From Polyangiaceae bacterium (GTDB taxonomy: Bacteria; Myxococcota_A; Polyangia; Polyangiales; Polyangiaceae), in NCBI GenBank assembly GCA_013361525.1, contig JABFXY010000025.1, positions 161,854 through 225,853 of the forward strand: DNA of 64,000 nucleotides. Reading direction: 5' to 3'. A program made the translations under genes and the position numbers. Numbering within the stretch: the stretch's first letter is position 1; each line of letters opens with the position of its first letter. The notes below the pieces were generated by a model. It had not been told where the DNA came from. It did no database searches and saw only the letters and a program-made list of their open reading frames with translations. Shown here one piece after another: positions 36,205 to 44,566 of this stretch.

Positions 36205-36493
36205 GAAGGCTCCCCTCATCGAGGGACATGATTACTACCTCGAGGACGGCAAGATGGTCCTCACGGAGGGTTACCACTACCGGCGTGGTCACTGCTGCAA
36301 CTCGCGGTGCCGTCACTGCCCGTACGGTAATGCTCCTGGCGCAAGCGATGCTTCTGCGCCGTCCGGCGGTCGAACGAGCTCCGTGAAGCTTCGCATGGAG
36401 AACGCTCCCGCCGAACAAGGGGCTTCCCCCGACGAGCGCGACGCGCCGATCGTCATCATCGGCTTCGACGGGCCCATCAAGCTCCCTCGCTGA
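36203..36493 (+). CDS. DUF5522-domain protein, Cys-rich
   Basis: 96 residues. GYHYRRGHCCNSRCRHCPYG is the DUF5522 signature; its four Cys probably bind zinc or an iron-sulfur centre. The N terminus EGHDYYLEDGKMVLTEGYH also fits the family. A Ser/Gly linker and a C-terminal strand (PIVIIGFDGPIKLPR) are extra. DUF5522 is found in many bacteria and fused to other proteins, with no known activity. The start shares CATG with the divergent lipoprotein; the end overlaps the HAD gene by 17 bases. Confidence 0.85.
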   Translation: MKAPLIEGHDYYLEDGKMVLTEGYHYRRGHCCNSRCRHCPYGNAPGASDASAPSGGRTSSVKLRMENAPAEQGASPDERDAPIVIIGFDGPIKLPR

Positions 36494-37184
36494 ACGCTTC
36501 GACCGCGCGCTTCGCGTGCGCGCCCGCGAGCGAGTCGACGACGATGTCGGCGCCCGCTGCTTCCAACGCACCGCGATCGAATCTACCGGTGGCGACGGCG
36601 AGGCAACGTGCCCCAATCGCATGCGCCGCGACGACGTCTCGCGGCGTATCGCCGACGATGAGCGTCGGGCATCGCGACGGGTCTCGACCACTTCGACGTG
36701 CCCCGCGCTCGCGACCGACGCCCAGCACGACATCGCGCGCTTCCGCATCACAGCCGAATCCGCCGAAGTCGAAGAGCTCCCAGAGCCGCGCGCGCTCGAG
36801 CTTCGCCCGCGCGCCTGCGCGGACATTGCCGGTACCGAGGCCGACCTCGAGCCCCAACGTGCGGCTGTGCTCCGACAGCTCTCGCGCGCCGTCGAGGACG
36901 CGGAACGACGCCGCGTGCGGAAGCTCTCGCCCGAGGACCTGCAGGTACACGACGATCACCTCGTCGATCTCGGCTTCGTCGGTGCCGACGCCGATCGCCT
37001 CGAGCCCGGCCCGAACGATCGCGCGGTCGGTCATTCCGCTGAAAGCGATGCGATCGCACGCATCGGCTCGACCGTGGCGCTCCGCGAACGCGCCTTGCAT
37101 TGCGCGTCTACCAGCACCGCCGCAGTCGACGAGGGTGCCATCGATGTCGAACAAGACCACCACCGCGTATCGCTCCTTCTGCAT
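36477..37184 (-). CDS. HAD-superfamily hydrolase, phosphoglycolate-phosphatase-like
   Basis: 235 residues from ATG 37184. VVLFDIDGTLVDCGGAGRRAM is HAD motif I with the nucleophile and acid Asp; GLGTGNVRAGARAKLE gives the Thr of motif II and the Lys of motif III; LIVGDTPRDVVAAHA is motif IV with the Mg-binding Asp. A helical cap (30-90) places it in subfamily I beside phosphoglycolate phosphatases and beta-phosphoglucomutases. Substrate not determined. The ORF extends upstream but the extra part reads as non-coding. Confidence 0.85.
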   Translation of the reverse strand: MQKERYAVVVLFDIDGTLVDCGGAGRRAMQGAFAERHGRADACDRIAFSGMTDRAIVRAGLEAIGVGTDEAEIDEVIVVYLQVLGRELPHAASFRVLDGARELSEHSRTLGLEVGLGTGNVRAGARAKLERARLWELFDFGGFGCDAEARDVVLGVGRERGARRSGRDPSRCPTLIVGDTPRDVVAAHAIGARCLAVATGRFDRGALEAAGADIVVDSLAGAHAKRAVEAFSEGA

Positions 37185-37489
37185 CGGCGCGGGGCGCCTC
37201 CCGCGCGCGCCGCAAAGTGATAGCAGCGTCTCGCCGGAGGGTCGCGCCACGGCTCGCCGCGATCGGAAACTGCCGTTCAGGTCCGCGATCGAGGGGGTGG
37301 AACAACGACCACCCAGCCACCTCGCGATTGATCCATCCACGACGTGTTTTTTTGAAAACCTCGCGCCTGTAAACGATGGTCGACCGAGTACAATGAGGGC
37401 TCTCGTGCGCGTCTGTGGCGCGCCGAGCACACTCGCTTCTGCTCGCGCGACCACCAGCGCGAGGTGTCCGCAGTCGAGGGACGACAGCA
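37185..37489. other. 305-base divergent intergenic region
   Basis: No gene seen. It separates the HAD phosphatase (leftward) from the PEGA protein (rightward). It holds a T7/A4 tract at about 37346-37359 that stands out in this GC-rich DNA, a short inverted GGGTGG/CCACCC pair near 37298-37317, and GAGGG nine bases before the PEGA start. Promoters for both genes should be here, but no convincing -35/-10 pair was found. Confidence 0.6.
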
Positions 37490-39646
37490 ATGGGCCAAAG
37501 CTTCGATTCTGACCGTCCTCGAAACGTCGGCCACGACAGCCGCGTATCGAGGCTTCCTCCGGTCGCGCCTCCGCCGCGCAAGATCACGAGCTCGACGCCC
37601 GACACGAACGGCTACCACGGCCATTCGAATGGCTCCGGCGCGTACGGCGGAAGCTTCGGTCCTTTGCCTCCGGTTTCCACGCCGCCGATGGCTCCGGGTC
37701 GCGGCCTCCCGCCCGTCTCCGCGCCGCCTGTCTCTACGCCGCCGCTGTCGGCTCGCCCGAGCCCGCGAATCACGCCGCCGGCGGTGTCGCGTCGCGATCC
37801 GCTCGCCGACTCGATCACGCGCGTGAAGACGGACGCGAATGCGCCGGACACCCTGCCTGAGCGCTCGAGCCGCGGTCGCTTCGACGACGTCGCCACCAAC
37901 CCGAACGGCAGCCGTCGCGCGCTCGACTGGGACGAAGAAGAAGAGAGCACGCACGTCTTCCACTCGTCGATGCCGCCTCCGCGCGACGCGCTCGCGGCGC
38001 CGATGTCGAACGGTCACGCGTACGCGCATCCATCTTCGCATCCTCACGCGATGGGCTACGAGGGCGACGCGTACGCCCACGCCTCCGTGGCCGTCGACAT
38101 GCAAGCCCCGCCGGGCACGGACACGCTCCGTCTCGACACGCCCGGGTCGTCGCCCAACGCAATCGCTGCCCAAACGCTGCAGTCGAGCCAGCCCTTCGCG
38201 TCGTCTTCGTCGAGCGTTCCGCCGCGCGGTCACGGGCACTCGGGCCTCTCGCCGATGTTCCCGCCCCCTCCGCCGATCCCGAGCATCACGCAGGCTCGCC
38301 CGATCGAGCCGCTCGTCGCCGGCATCTCCGCGGCCGTGCCGATCGGCCCCGCACAGGAGGTCATTCGCGACAACCAGCCGTTCACCAAGCTTCCGCAGGG
38401 CAATCCGGGCTCCGCGACCGAGCTCGGCATCCGCAAGCCGACACTCCCGTCGAGCTACGTCCCGCCGCAGCTGCTCGTCCCGTCCGCGCTCCCCGGCTAC
38501 GCGCCGGTCATCACCGAGCGTCGCGACTCGAAGCGGTGGATCCTCGCTGTCGCCGCGCTTGCAGCATTGGTCTCGCTCGGCGCGCTCGTCACGTTCTTGT
38601 TCACGAGCCGTCCGGGTGGCCTGCAGGTCGAGGTGAAGGACGCGTCCGGAGCGAGCGTGCCGAAGGCGTCGGTCTACATCGACGGCCGCAAGGTCTGCGA
38701 CGCAACGCCTTGCTCGGTGCGTGATCTCCAGGTCGGTCGCTACGCCGTTCGCGTGATGACCTCCGACGAAGACGCGCTCGAGCCGCTCAACGTCGAGGTC
38801 AAAGCCGGCGCGATCACGCCCGTCACGTTCACCGTCAATCCGGAGCACGGGACGCTCGTCGCCTCGACGGAGCAGCCCGACGTCCACCTCTTCGTCGACG
38901 GCACCGACCGCGGCAGCCTCCCGGTGAAGCTCGCCGACATCGCACCCGGCAAACGCCAGCTCAAGCTCGGCGGGAAGCGATACCGCGCCTTCGAGAAGAG
39001 CGTCGACATCAAAGCGGGCGAGACGCTCGAGATCGACGTGCCCAAGCTCGCCGTGACGAACGGTGTCGCGAAGGTCGTCGTCAAATCTTCGGGCGTCACC
39101 GTTACGCTCGTGCGCACCGACGGCAGCGAGCCCGGCCGCATCTACGACGTCGCGGCTGCGCGCCCGATCGAGGTCGACACCACCGTTTCCTGGAAGCTCG
39201 TCGCGAAGAAGAAGGGCTTCGCCGATATCGTCGAGCCGCTCACGTTCCCGGACGGCCAGCCCGAGCGCACGGTCACGATCGACTTCAAGGACGACAAGAC
39301 CGAAGAGCCCGCCGTGGTCGCGTCGGCCACCCCGCCGACCGTCGCAGCGACCACCGGTCGATCGACGCCGACGCCGGGCCGGACGCCCGACCCGAAGCCG
39401 GATCCGCCCGCAAATGATCCGCCGGCGGCGCAGCCGAGCGGCAACGGCTTTCTCAACATCAACTCGATTCCCGCGTCACGCGTCCTGCTCGACGGTCAGC
39501 CTCTCGGCGAGACGCCGAAGACGGGCGTCTCCGTCTCGGCGGGTACGCATACCGTCACGTTCATTCATCCCGAGCTCGGGAAGAAGTCGCTGAGCGTGAA
39601 GGTCGGCCCGGGCGAGACGAAGACCGCGAGCGCGAAGCTCCGCTAG
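37490..39646 (+). CDS. PEGA-domain membrane protein with long Pro-rich cytoplasmic region
   Basis: 718 residues from ATG 37490. The first 340 residues are disordered and rich in Pro, Ser and Gly, with an acidic motif ALDWDEEEESTHVF at about 150. One membrane helix follows (WILAVAALAALVSLGALVTFLF). The outer part has PEGA repeats: EVKDASGASVPKASVYIDGRKVCDATPC, HGTLVASTEQPDVHLFVDG.DRGSLPVK and, after a Pro-rich linker, FLNINSIPASRVLLDGQPLGETP. PEGA domains are thought to bind surface polymers. The layout resembles the non-kinase part of myxobacterial PEGA Ser/Thr kinases. The tail overlaps the TetR gene by 86 bases. Confidence 0.82.
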   Translation: MGQSFDSDRPRNVGHDSRVSRLPPVAPPPRKITSSTPDTNGYHGHSNGSGAYGGSFGPLPPVSTPPMAPGRGLPPVSAPPVSTPPLSARPSPRITPPAVSRRDPLADSITRVKTDANAPDTLPERSSRGRFDDVATNPNGSRRALDWDEEEESTHVFHSSMPPPRDALAAPMSNGHAYAHPSSHPHAMGYEGDAYAHASVAVDMQAPPGTDTLRLDTPGSSPNAIAAQTLQSSQPFASSSSSVPPRGHGHSGLSPMFPPPPPIPSITQARPIEPLVAGISAAVPIGPAQEVIRDNQPFTKLPQGNPGSATELGIRKPTLPSSYVPPQLLVPSALPGYAPVITERRDSKRWILAVAALAALVSLGALVTFLFTSRPGGLQVEVKDASGASVPKASVYIDGRKVCDATPCSVRDLQVGRYAVRVMTSDEDALEPLNVEVKAGAITPVTFTVNPEHGTLVASTEQPDVHLFVDGTDRGSLPVKLADIAPGKRQLKLGGKRYRAFEKSVDIKAGETLEIDVPKLAVTNGVAKVVVKSSGVTVTLVRTDGSEPGRIYDVAAARPIEVDTTVSWKLVAKKKGFADIVEPLTFPDGQPERTVTIDFKDDKTEEPAVVASATPPTVAATTGRSTPTPGRTPDPKPDPPANDPPAAQPSGNGFLNINSIPASRVLLDGQPLGETPKTGVSVSAGTHTVTFIHPELGKKSLSVKVGPGETKTASAKLR

Positions 39647-40259
39647 TGGCCGCGCCGTCGCGCGGAGCCTTCTTCGGGCTCCGCGGCGCGCCTGCTTTCG
39701 ACTTGAGGGTCTGCCCGAACGTCGCGATCCCCGCGTTCAAGATCTCTCGCTCCAGCTCGGGGTCGTCGACCGCGCGCGCGAGAATCAACGAGCCTACGAG
39801 CCCGGACCACGTTGCGATCGCCTCCTTGCGCCTCGCGGCGACGGAGGTTCCCGGGAGGCGCTTGGCGAGCGCCTCTACGCGCTCGCGGAACGCATCGGTG
39901 ACCGTCTTCCGCGTGTCCTCCTTCTGCCGCGGTACGTCCGAGCCCAGCGCGGCGAACACGCAGCCACCGCCTCGATCGCGGACGTGCTCCTTCGACAGGT
40001 AGCGCGTCGCGAGCACGCTCCTCGCGTCCGAGGACTCGCGCCATGTCGCATCCGTCGCCGCCAGCGCGTGCTCACAGGCCTGCGCGACCAAGTCCTCCTT
40101 CGACGTGAAGTACCCGTAGAACGCGCCGTGCGTGAGGCCTGCAGCCTTCATGACGGCGTCCACGCCGACGCCCTCGAACCCTCGCTCGCGAAACAGGCGC
40201 GCCGCCTCGTCCAAGATCTTCCGCCGGTTTTCCGCGACCTGTTCTCTCGACACTCTCAT
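39561..40259 (-). CDS. TetR-family transcriptional regulator
   Basis: 232 residues. MRVSREQVAENRRKILDEAARLFRERGF leads into the HTH (VDAVMKAAGLTHGAFYGYFTSKEDLV), a pattern seen in TetR proteins that control reductases and drug responses. A Cys in the ligand domain (GGGCVFAALGSD) is typical of this subgroup. The C-terminal 40 residues are a basic Ser/Arg tail read through the end of the convergent PEGA gene and may not be conserved. A perfect 16-base palindrome lies 40 bases upstream, followed by the relic of an aldo/keto reductase, probably its former target. Confidence 0.88.
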   Translation of the reverse strand: MRVSREQVAENRRKILDEAARLFRERGFEGVGVDAVMKAAGLTHGAFYGYFTSKEDLVAQACEHALAATDATWRESSDARSVLATRYLSKEHVRDRGGGCVFAALGSDVPRQKEDTRKTVTDAFRERVEALAKRLPGTSVAARRKEAIATWSGLVGSLILARAVDDPELEREILNAGIATFGQTLKSKAGAPRSPKKAPRDGAATSGASRSRSSSRPGRPSRSATSSRARDE

Positions 40260-40298
40260 CGCTCGACCCTCATCGCCGGTGCTGCGCTGGGCAGTTTA

Positions 40299-40314
40299 CA
40301 TGATGGTCATCATG
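40299..40314. promoter_or_regulatory. Palindrome CATGATG-GT-CATCATG, candidate TetR operator
   Basis: Perfect 7-base arms with a 2-base centre, 40 bases upstream of the TetR start at 40259. The size and symmetry fit a TetR dimer site. AT-richer than its surroundings, so it also overlaps the likely promoter. Confidence 0.55.
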
Positions 40315-40365
40315 AATGGGAGCGTGGCGCGCGGCCCACGCCGATGCATTCGGGCTGGGGATCGT

Positions 40366-40503
40366 TGGTTGGTCGCCCTCGATACTCTCGAGGCCATTGC
40401 GAACGAATTGGAGAGCAACCCCGGCGGGGTCGCTCTCGCTTGGGTCCGCGCCAAAGGCGTTATTCCAATCATCGGGCCGCGCAACTACGCAGCACGCTCG
40501 AAC
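40366..40503 (+). pseudogene. Aldo/keto reductase remnant (C-terminal fragment)
   Basis: One frame reads LDTLEAIANELESNPGGVALAWV followed by KGVIPIIGPRN, the C-terminal conserved block of aldo/keto reductases (the Ala-Leu-Ala-Trp helix and the NADPH-contacting Pro-Ile-Ile-Gly). About 46 residues survive; the barrel and catalytic Tyr/Lys/His are absent, and no start codon with context precedes it. The 3' end collides with the stop of the SRPBCC gene. Best read as a deletion relic beside its former TetR regulator. Confidence 0.65.
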
Positions 40504-40964
40504 TTTGGTTTGAGCGTGCTCCCTGGGCGCAATTGGCCATCGTCGTCCACGTCGGCCAGCACGGCGGCGAGCGCCTTATCCAACATCTTTCGCCAACCCG
40601 GACCCATCATCACCTTGGCGAGCATGAAGCCGCCGAGGCCGGTGAAGCCGGTGTGCTCGAATACCAGCCGCGTGCCGCCCGTAATCGGCTCCAGCGAATA
40701 CGTGACGTACGTCGCTTTACCCTTTTCGTCGCCGACCCACGAATACCGCAATCGGGAAGGGGCCTCGGCTTCGAGCACCTCACATTCGACGAAACCGCGC
40801 CACCCCGGCTGAGGCTTCGCGACGAACTTGAAGCGCGTCCCCACGTCGACCGAGAAGCCTTCCGGTCGCATCGTCCACAGCGCGAGCAGCGCCGGATCGG
40901 TCAACGCGCGCCAAACCTTGGCCGGGGGATGCGGATATTCACGAACGATTCGGATGTCGGTCAT
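40485..40964 (-). CDS. SRPBCC (AHSA1-type) domain protein
   Basis: 159 residues forming one START-like fold: IVREYPHPPAKVWRALTDPALLALW at the start, GTRFKFV, and FVECEVLEAEAPSRLRYSW in the middle, a GGTRLVFEHTGF strand, and a long C-terminal helix (GWRKMLDKALAAVLAD). AHSA1-type proteins bind hydrophobic ligands or co-chaperone HSP90. The start overlaps the ArsR stop in ATGA, the standard ArsR-SRPBCC operon. In that family the ArsR member controls the pair; the ligand is unknown. Confidence 0.88.
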   Translation of the reverse strand: MTDIRIVREYPHPPAKVWRALTDPALLALWTMRPEGFSVDVGTRFKFVAKPQPGWRGFVECEVLEAEAPSRLRYSWVGDEKGKATYVTYSLEPITGGTRLVFEHTGFTGLGGFMLAKVMMGPGWRKMLDKALAAVLADVDDDGQLRPGSTLKPKFERAA

Positions 40965-41353
40965 CGGGTGCCTGCTTTTCTCGGTTTTGAGGGCTTCTTT
41001 CGATCGCGTTGCGCCGTGTCTTCAGGCTCGTCCGGCATGGTGTCGAGCAAATGCCCGAGCGCGTCGAGCTGACGCTCCATATGGGCGCGGTAGCGGCTCA
41101 GCCACGCATCGACCTCGGAGAGCGGCTCGACTCGGAGCCGGTAATACCGAAAGCGCCCCTCCGACCGCTCCTCCACGAGGCCCGCGCTCTTCAGCACGCC
41201 GAGCTGCTGGCTCACCGCGGACTGCGTCACATCGAGCGACGCGACGAGGGATGACACGTTGCTCTCCCCCAACATGAGGACGTCGAGCAACGCGCGCCGC
41301 GTGGGGCAGGCAATCGCCTGGAAGACGCTCTCGTCGGCTGCGCTCCGTGACAT
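40961..41353 (-). CDS. ArsR-family transcriptional regulator
   Basis: 130 residues. The winged HTH is clear: FQAIACPTRRALLDVLMLGE, then SNVSSLVASLDVTQSAVSQQLGVLKSAGLVEERSEGR, then YRL. There is no ELCV-type metal Cys motif, so it belongs to the non-metal group usually paired with SRPBCC proteins. The C terminus is a basic tail of about 25 residues. A strong promoter with an overlapping dyad lies directly upstream, with the expected transcript start within a few bases of the ATG. Confidence 0.9.
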   Translation of the reverse strand: MSRSAADESVFQAIACPTRRALLDVLMLGESNVSSLVASLDVTQSAVSQQLGVLKSAGLVEERSEGRFRYYRLRVEPLSEVDAWLSRYRAHMERQLDALGHLLDTMPDEPEDTAQRDRKKPSKPRKAGTR

Positions 41354-41360
41354 CGAGAGC

Positions 41361-41389
41361 CATCATATTAGCAAATTCTAATGTGTCAA
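41361..41389 (-). promoter_or_regulatory. ArsR promoter with overlapping dyad operator
   Basis: Read on the minus strand, TTGACA (41389-41384) and TATGAT (41367-41362) are 16 bases apart, a near-consensus housekeeping promoter. Between them lies the dyad CATATTAG-N6-CTAATGTG (41364-41385), with one mismatch between the arms, which fits ArsR dimer binding and autorepression. The predicted transcript start falls at about 41355, next to the ATG at 41353, so the mRNA may be leaderless. Confidence 0.7.
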
Positions 41390-41448
41390 CCCGCAGCTGT
41401 TTTTCGGCCGCGTCGACGTTCGACGCGGATCAATGAGACAATCCGCGT

Positions 41449-41796
41449 ATGCGCCGCGTCGTCGCTCTCTCGTTGGTCGTGTTGTGCTCTTGTAGCGACG
41501 ACTTCTCACGCCCCGACGATCCGTGCGCACTCCAAGCCAACGACAGCACATGCTGGAGCGCCGTCGACGACGCGGGCGAAAGCTGCGCGCTCATCTACGT
41601 CGGCGATTCATGTGGCGGGCACGCCGAGCCGCTCGGCTGTTTCGGCAGCGAATATTCGTCTTGCACGAGCGACGAGGATTGCCCGCCGGCGTACGAGTGT
41701 GTCGAAGTCGACGTGACCACCTGTGCGCCGGGACCGTCTGGCGGCACTTGCTTGGCCTGTGGCACGACCCCGCGGGGCGTCTGTCGAGCGGAGTAA
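41449..41796 (+). CDS. Small Cys-rich lipoprotein
   Basis: 115 residues. MRRVVALSLVVLCSCSDD is a lipoprotein signal. The mature part has fourteen Cys, including SCTSDEDCPPAYECVEV, which follows the C-x5-C-x4-C spacing of small myxobacterial disulfide repeats. Secreted, disulfide-stabilised, function unknown. Divergent from the ArsR operon and convergent with the M15 peptidase. Confidence 0.75.
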   Translation: MRRVVALSLVVLCSCSDDFSRPDDPCALQANDSTCWSAVDDAGESCALIYVGDSCGGHAEPLGCFGSEYSSCTSDEDCPPAYECVEVDVTTCAPGPSGGTCLACGTTPRGVCRAE

Positions 41797-41806
41797 TCGG
41801 ACGCGA

Positions 41807-42814
41807 TCAGCGACCGCTGCGCGCCGGCGTCGCCTTGCCGGCGCCCGCCTTCTGTCGGTCACAACCCGCTCCGCGCGCGAACCCGCCAGCCGGTGACATG
41901 GCGATGCGCTTCTCCGTCTCGGCGGTGTAGCGCCCGTTTTCAGCGATCTTGTCGTCGGGGTGATTGCGATTCCAAAGCTGCTGAAACGCAATCACGTCGA
42001 CAGCGGAGCCTTTGGGCGCGCGCGTGTAATCGAAATGCACCGGGTCCATTGCACCGAGCCAGCGAAAACCCTGCGACTTGAGCGCTGCACGCCATTGGCC
42101 CGGCTCGCTGATATCGAGCGCAAGCCCCGTCTCGTGATTGCTCTGCCCGGGCGGCGTCGCCATCTTGATGCCGCAGCGCTTCTGCGTCGACCAACGCCGC
42201 AGCATGTATTGCTGTGCCACGGTCCGGAGCGCGCTCTGAATTTTCATCGTCTTGCCGCGCTGGCTATCCAGCACCTTCACGAGCGCATCGCGCGCGGTGC
42301 GATTGAAGTACAGAAAGACATGCGGCGCCGCCGCCAGGTTCGGCCGCCGGGGAAGCGCGACGAACGCGTCTTCGTCGACGCATCGGGACTGCTGCACGAT
42401 CTGACGGCTGAGCCCGTCGATCGTCGATGTCGTACAGCTGCGCGCGGCCGCTTCGCCCACCGTGCGGAAGGTCGGCGCGCTCGCGACCGGTTCCTCTTCC
42501 TCGCCGCCGAGGAGCTTCAGCTCACCCGCCTCGGGGGAATCTGCCGGCGGCGCGTCGGCGCTCGCGACCTCCTCGACGGAAGCCGCCGGCGCGGGCTCTG
42601 CGATCGACGGCGACGGTGCGACGGCAGGCTCACTGGGCGGGGCCGCGAAGATGAGCACCATGTTCACCGCGAGAACTGCGCACAACGCCACGAAACCAGC
42701 GGAAAGCGCCAACACGCGCCGCCTCCACCAGGAGCGCGCCGACCGCGTCGCGGCATCCGACTGGTTGCGAAGCTCCAGCCATTTCGATGTCGTCGGGGGA
42801 GGTCGTTCCACCAT
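41807..42814 (-). CDS. M15-family (D-Ala-D-Ala carboxypeptidase-like) peptidase, membrane anchored
   Basis: 335 residues from ATG 42814 (a TTG 39 bases upstream is in frame). One membrane helix (VLALSAGFVALCAVLAVNMVLIF), a Pro/Ala/Glu-rich spacer, then the catalytic domain. QSNHETGLALDI supplies the first His and Asp zinc ligands of the SxHxxGxAxD motif, and DPVHFDY the last His. LRTVAQQYMLRRW precedes it as in VanY/DacC-type folds. Trims peptidoglycan stem peptides in the periplasm. The last 60 residues resemble a small wall-binding helix region. Confidence 0.82.
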   Translation of the reverse strand: MVERPPPTTSKWLELRNQSDAATRSARSWWRRRVLALSAGFVALCAVLAVNMVLIFAAPPSEPAVAPSPSIAEPAPAASVEEVASADAPPADSPEAGELKLLGGEEEEPVASAPTFRTVGEAAARSCTTSTIDGLSRQIVQQSRCVDEDAFVALPRRPNLAAAPHVFLYFNRTARDALVKVLDSQRGKTMKIQSALRTVAQQYMLRRWSTQKRCGIKMATPPGQSNHETGLALDISEPGQWRAALKSQGFRWLGAMDPVHFDYTRAPKGSAVDVIAFQQLWNRNHPDDKIAENGRYTAETEKRIAMSPAGGFARGAGCDRQKAGAGKATPARSGR

Positions 42815-42957
42815 CCGGTCGGGTGGGCTAACCGCTGCATCCCCGCGCGGCAAGCAAAACTCCTACAAGGCGCGGGCATCTTGCGATGAATTGCGCAATG
42901 TCGTTTGCGCTCCAACGTTTTTATGGCAGGGGGCCTCGCACCCGCTGCAGGCTGACG

Positions 42958-43587
42958 TCAGTCCCGTCGTTGGTAAAGACGCGTGACCGCCGACGGCTCC
43001 CATTGCTGAACGTGCGCAATCGCCTCGGCGATTCGGAGCCCACCGAGCCCCGAAGGCTCGATTGGATTCGCGAAGTGCTTCGATGCCGTGCAAACCGCGC
43101 GCAGATCGATCACGTCCGCGCCGACCGAGGTCGCGGCCGTGACGATCACGTCGTTGAACATGCGCAGAGCAAGCTTCGCGCGGGTCGCCTCCCCACGCTC
43201 GAGGTTGCCGTTGTAGATCGTGCAAACCGTCAGTCTACGTCCTTTTCCTTCGAGCGCCTCGAGCACGTGTCGATAGCTCGTCTCGAACTCGGACATCAGC
43301 GCGGCGAAGAGATCGAGTGTCGTGCCCGTCGAATCGATAGGCATCGCGAGCAGACCCGCATTCGCGAGCGCGTCGTTTCCGCCGACCGACAACACGAGAT
43401 TCGTCACGGTCCCGGCGATGCGGTCCACCTGTCCACGCATGTCCGTCGTCATCGCGCCATCACGCGCGAGGAGCGTCACGCGTATGCCCTCACCGACCAA
43501 CCCGCGCAAATGGGTGGCCACGTCGGGCTCGCCATTGGTGTAGGCGCCGTTGTCGAATACGGAGTCACCGAGGAGTGCGATGTGCAT
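42958..43587 (-). CDS. SGNH/GDSL-family hydrolase
   Basis: 209 residues, starting MHIALLGDSVFDNGAYT: block I, with the nucleophile Ser in GDSVFDNG. LVLSVGGNDAL is block III (the Gly-x-Asn oxyanion residues). Block V with the Asp-x-x-His is less clear; a C-terminal SGLGGLRIAEAIAHV contains the last His. Cytosolic, no signal. It probably hydrolyses a small ester or acyl group. The start lies 34 bases after the ADP-ribosylglycohydrolase stop, in a tight operon; an O-acetyl-ADP-ribose type substrate is a tempting but unproven idea. Confidence 0.83.
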   Translation of the reverse strand: MHIALLGDSVFDNGAYTNGEPDVATHLRGLVGEGIRVTLLARDGAMTTDMRGQVDRIAGTVTNLVLSVGGNDALANAGLLAMPIDSTGTTLDLFAALMSEFETSYRHVLEALEGKGRRLTVCTIYNGNLERGEATRAKLALRMFNDVIVTAATSVGADVIDLRAVCTASKHFANPIEPSGLGGLRIAEAIAHVQQWEPSAVTRLYQRRD

Positions 43588-43621
43588 GGGCTTGCTCAGG
43601 GTTTGACCGCTACGTGCTTGT

Positions 43622-44541
43622 TCATACCGGCTCGGAGCGGACCAAACGATCTCGCCCGACGCGCTCGAGTGGCTCGCGCGCCTCCAACCACTCCGCCGGG
43701 ATGGTTGTCGAGGCGCTCGACGCGAGGATCCCGCCGACGATCGCGCACGTCGTGTCTCGATCTCCCAGCGCCGAGACCGTCGACCACATCGCCTCGGTGA
43801 AGTCCCCGAGATGACGTGCGGCGCACCAAATCGAGAGCGGAACGGTGTCTTGCGAAATGACCTGTGTCCCATTGCCGAGGGTGGAGCCGCGCCGATCTCG
43901 CTCGAAAGCGGCAGTCGTGCCGCCCGCTCGATGACCGCTCTCGTCTCGCCATGCGGAGTATGAGCGAGCACCGCATCGAATAGCCCCTCAGGGTGCTCTC
44001 CACCGTTTGCGACGTAGGCCGCGGCGATAGCCACCGCGATGGCGCCCGCCTGACCGTCGAGGTGTGCATGCGTCACCTCCGCCGAGCGGCGTGCTTCACC
44101 CACGACCGCCGCCATATCGTCGCAGAAGTACGCGCCAATCGGCGCAGACCGCATGGCCGCGCCGTTGCCCATCGAGCCACCCCCGCCGAAGACGCTGGGG
44201 GCCACCTCGCTCCAGGGCTCGCCCAAGGAGATTCGCTCGAGAATGGTGTGCGCCGTCCCTCCGTAACCCCGGCCCGGATCCAAACGGTAACGTGCCCCAA
44301 AAAGGGTGGCGAGCCGATCCTGCTCGATGCGTCCGCATTCGGACAACACGTCGACGATCGACACCGCCATCACGGTGTCGTCCGTGTATTGCCAAGGCGC
44401 AGGCCGCACGGCGCGCAGCTCGATCAGGCGTACCACCATGAGCGGCGAGCCGAAGAACTGTTCGCCGAAGGCATCTCCGACGGACAGTCCCTGAAGTGAA
44501 CGTCTTGCGCGGGCGATTCGTTCTGTGGCGTTGGGATTCAT
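43622..44541 (-). pseudogene. ADP-ribosylglycohydrolase, interrupted by a one-base frameshift
   Basis: The N-terminal part (44541 to about 43890) has GLSVGDAFGEQFFG and QYTDDTVMA, the first magnesium site. The frame then loses identity, but the frame offset by one reads LGNGTQVISQDTVPLSIWCAARHL, then GDRDTTCAIVGG (second metal site), and ends in a TGA at 43622-43624. Joining them at about 43875-43895 restores a full-length protein of about 306 residues with one base missing. Either a real inactivation or an assembly error. The family removes ADP-ribose from Arg and other targets. Lies between the release-factor-like and SGNH genes, 25 and 34 bases away. Confidence 0.85.
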
Positions 44542-44566
44542 GGGTAGAGGCTGGAGTGCGCGAAAC

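Noticed and set aside
37277..38887. 536-residue minus-strand frame opposite the PEGA gene
   Set aside because: Arg-dominated shadow of a Pro/Ser-rich coding region.
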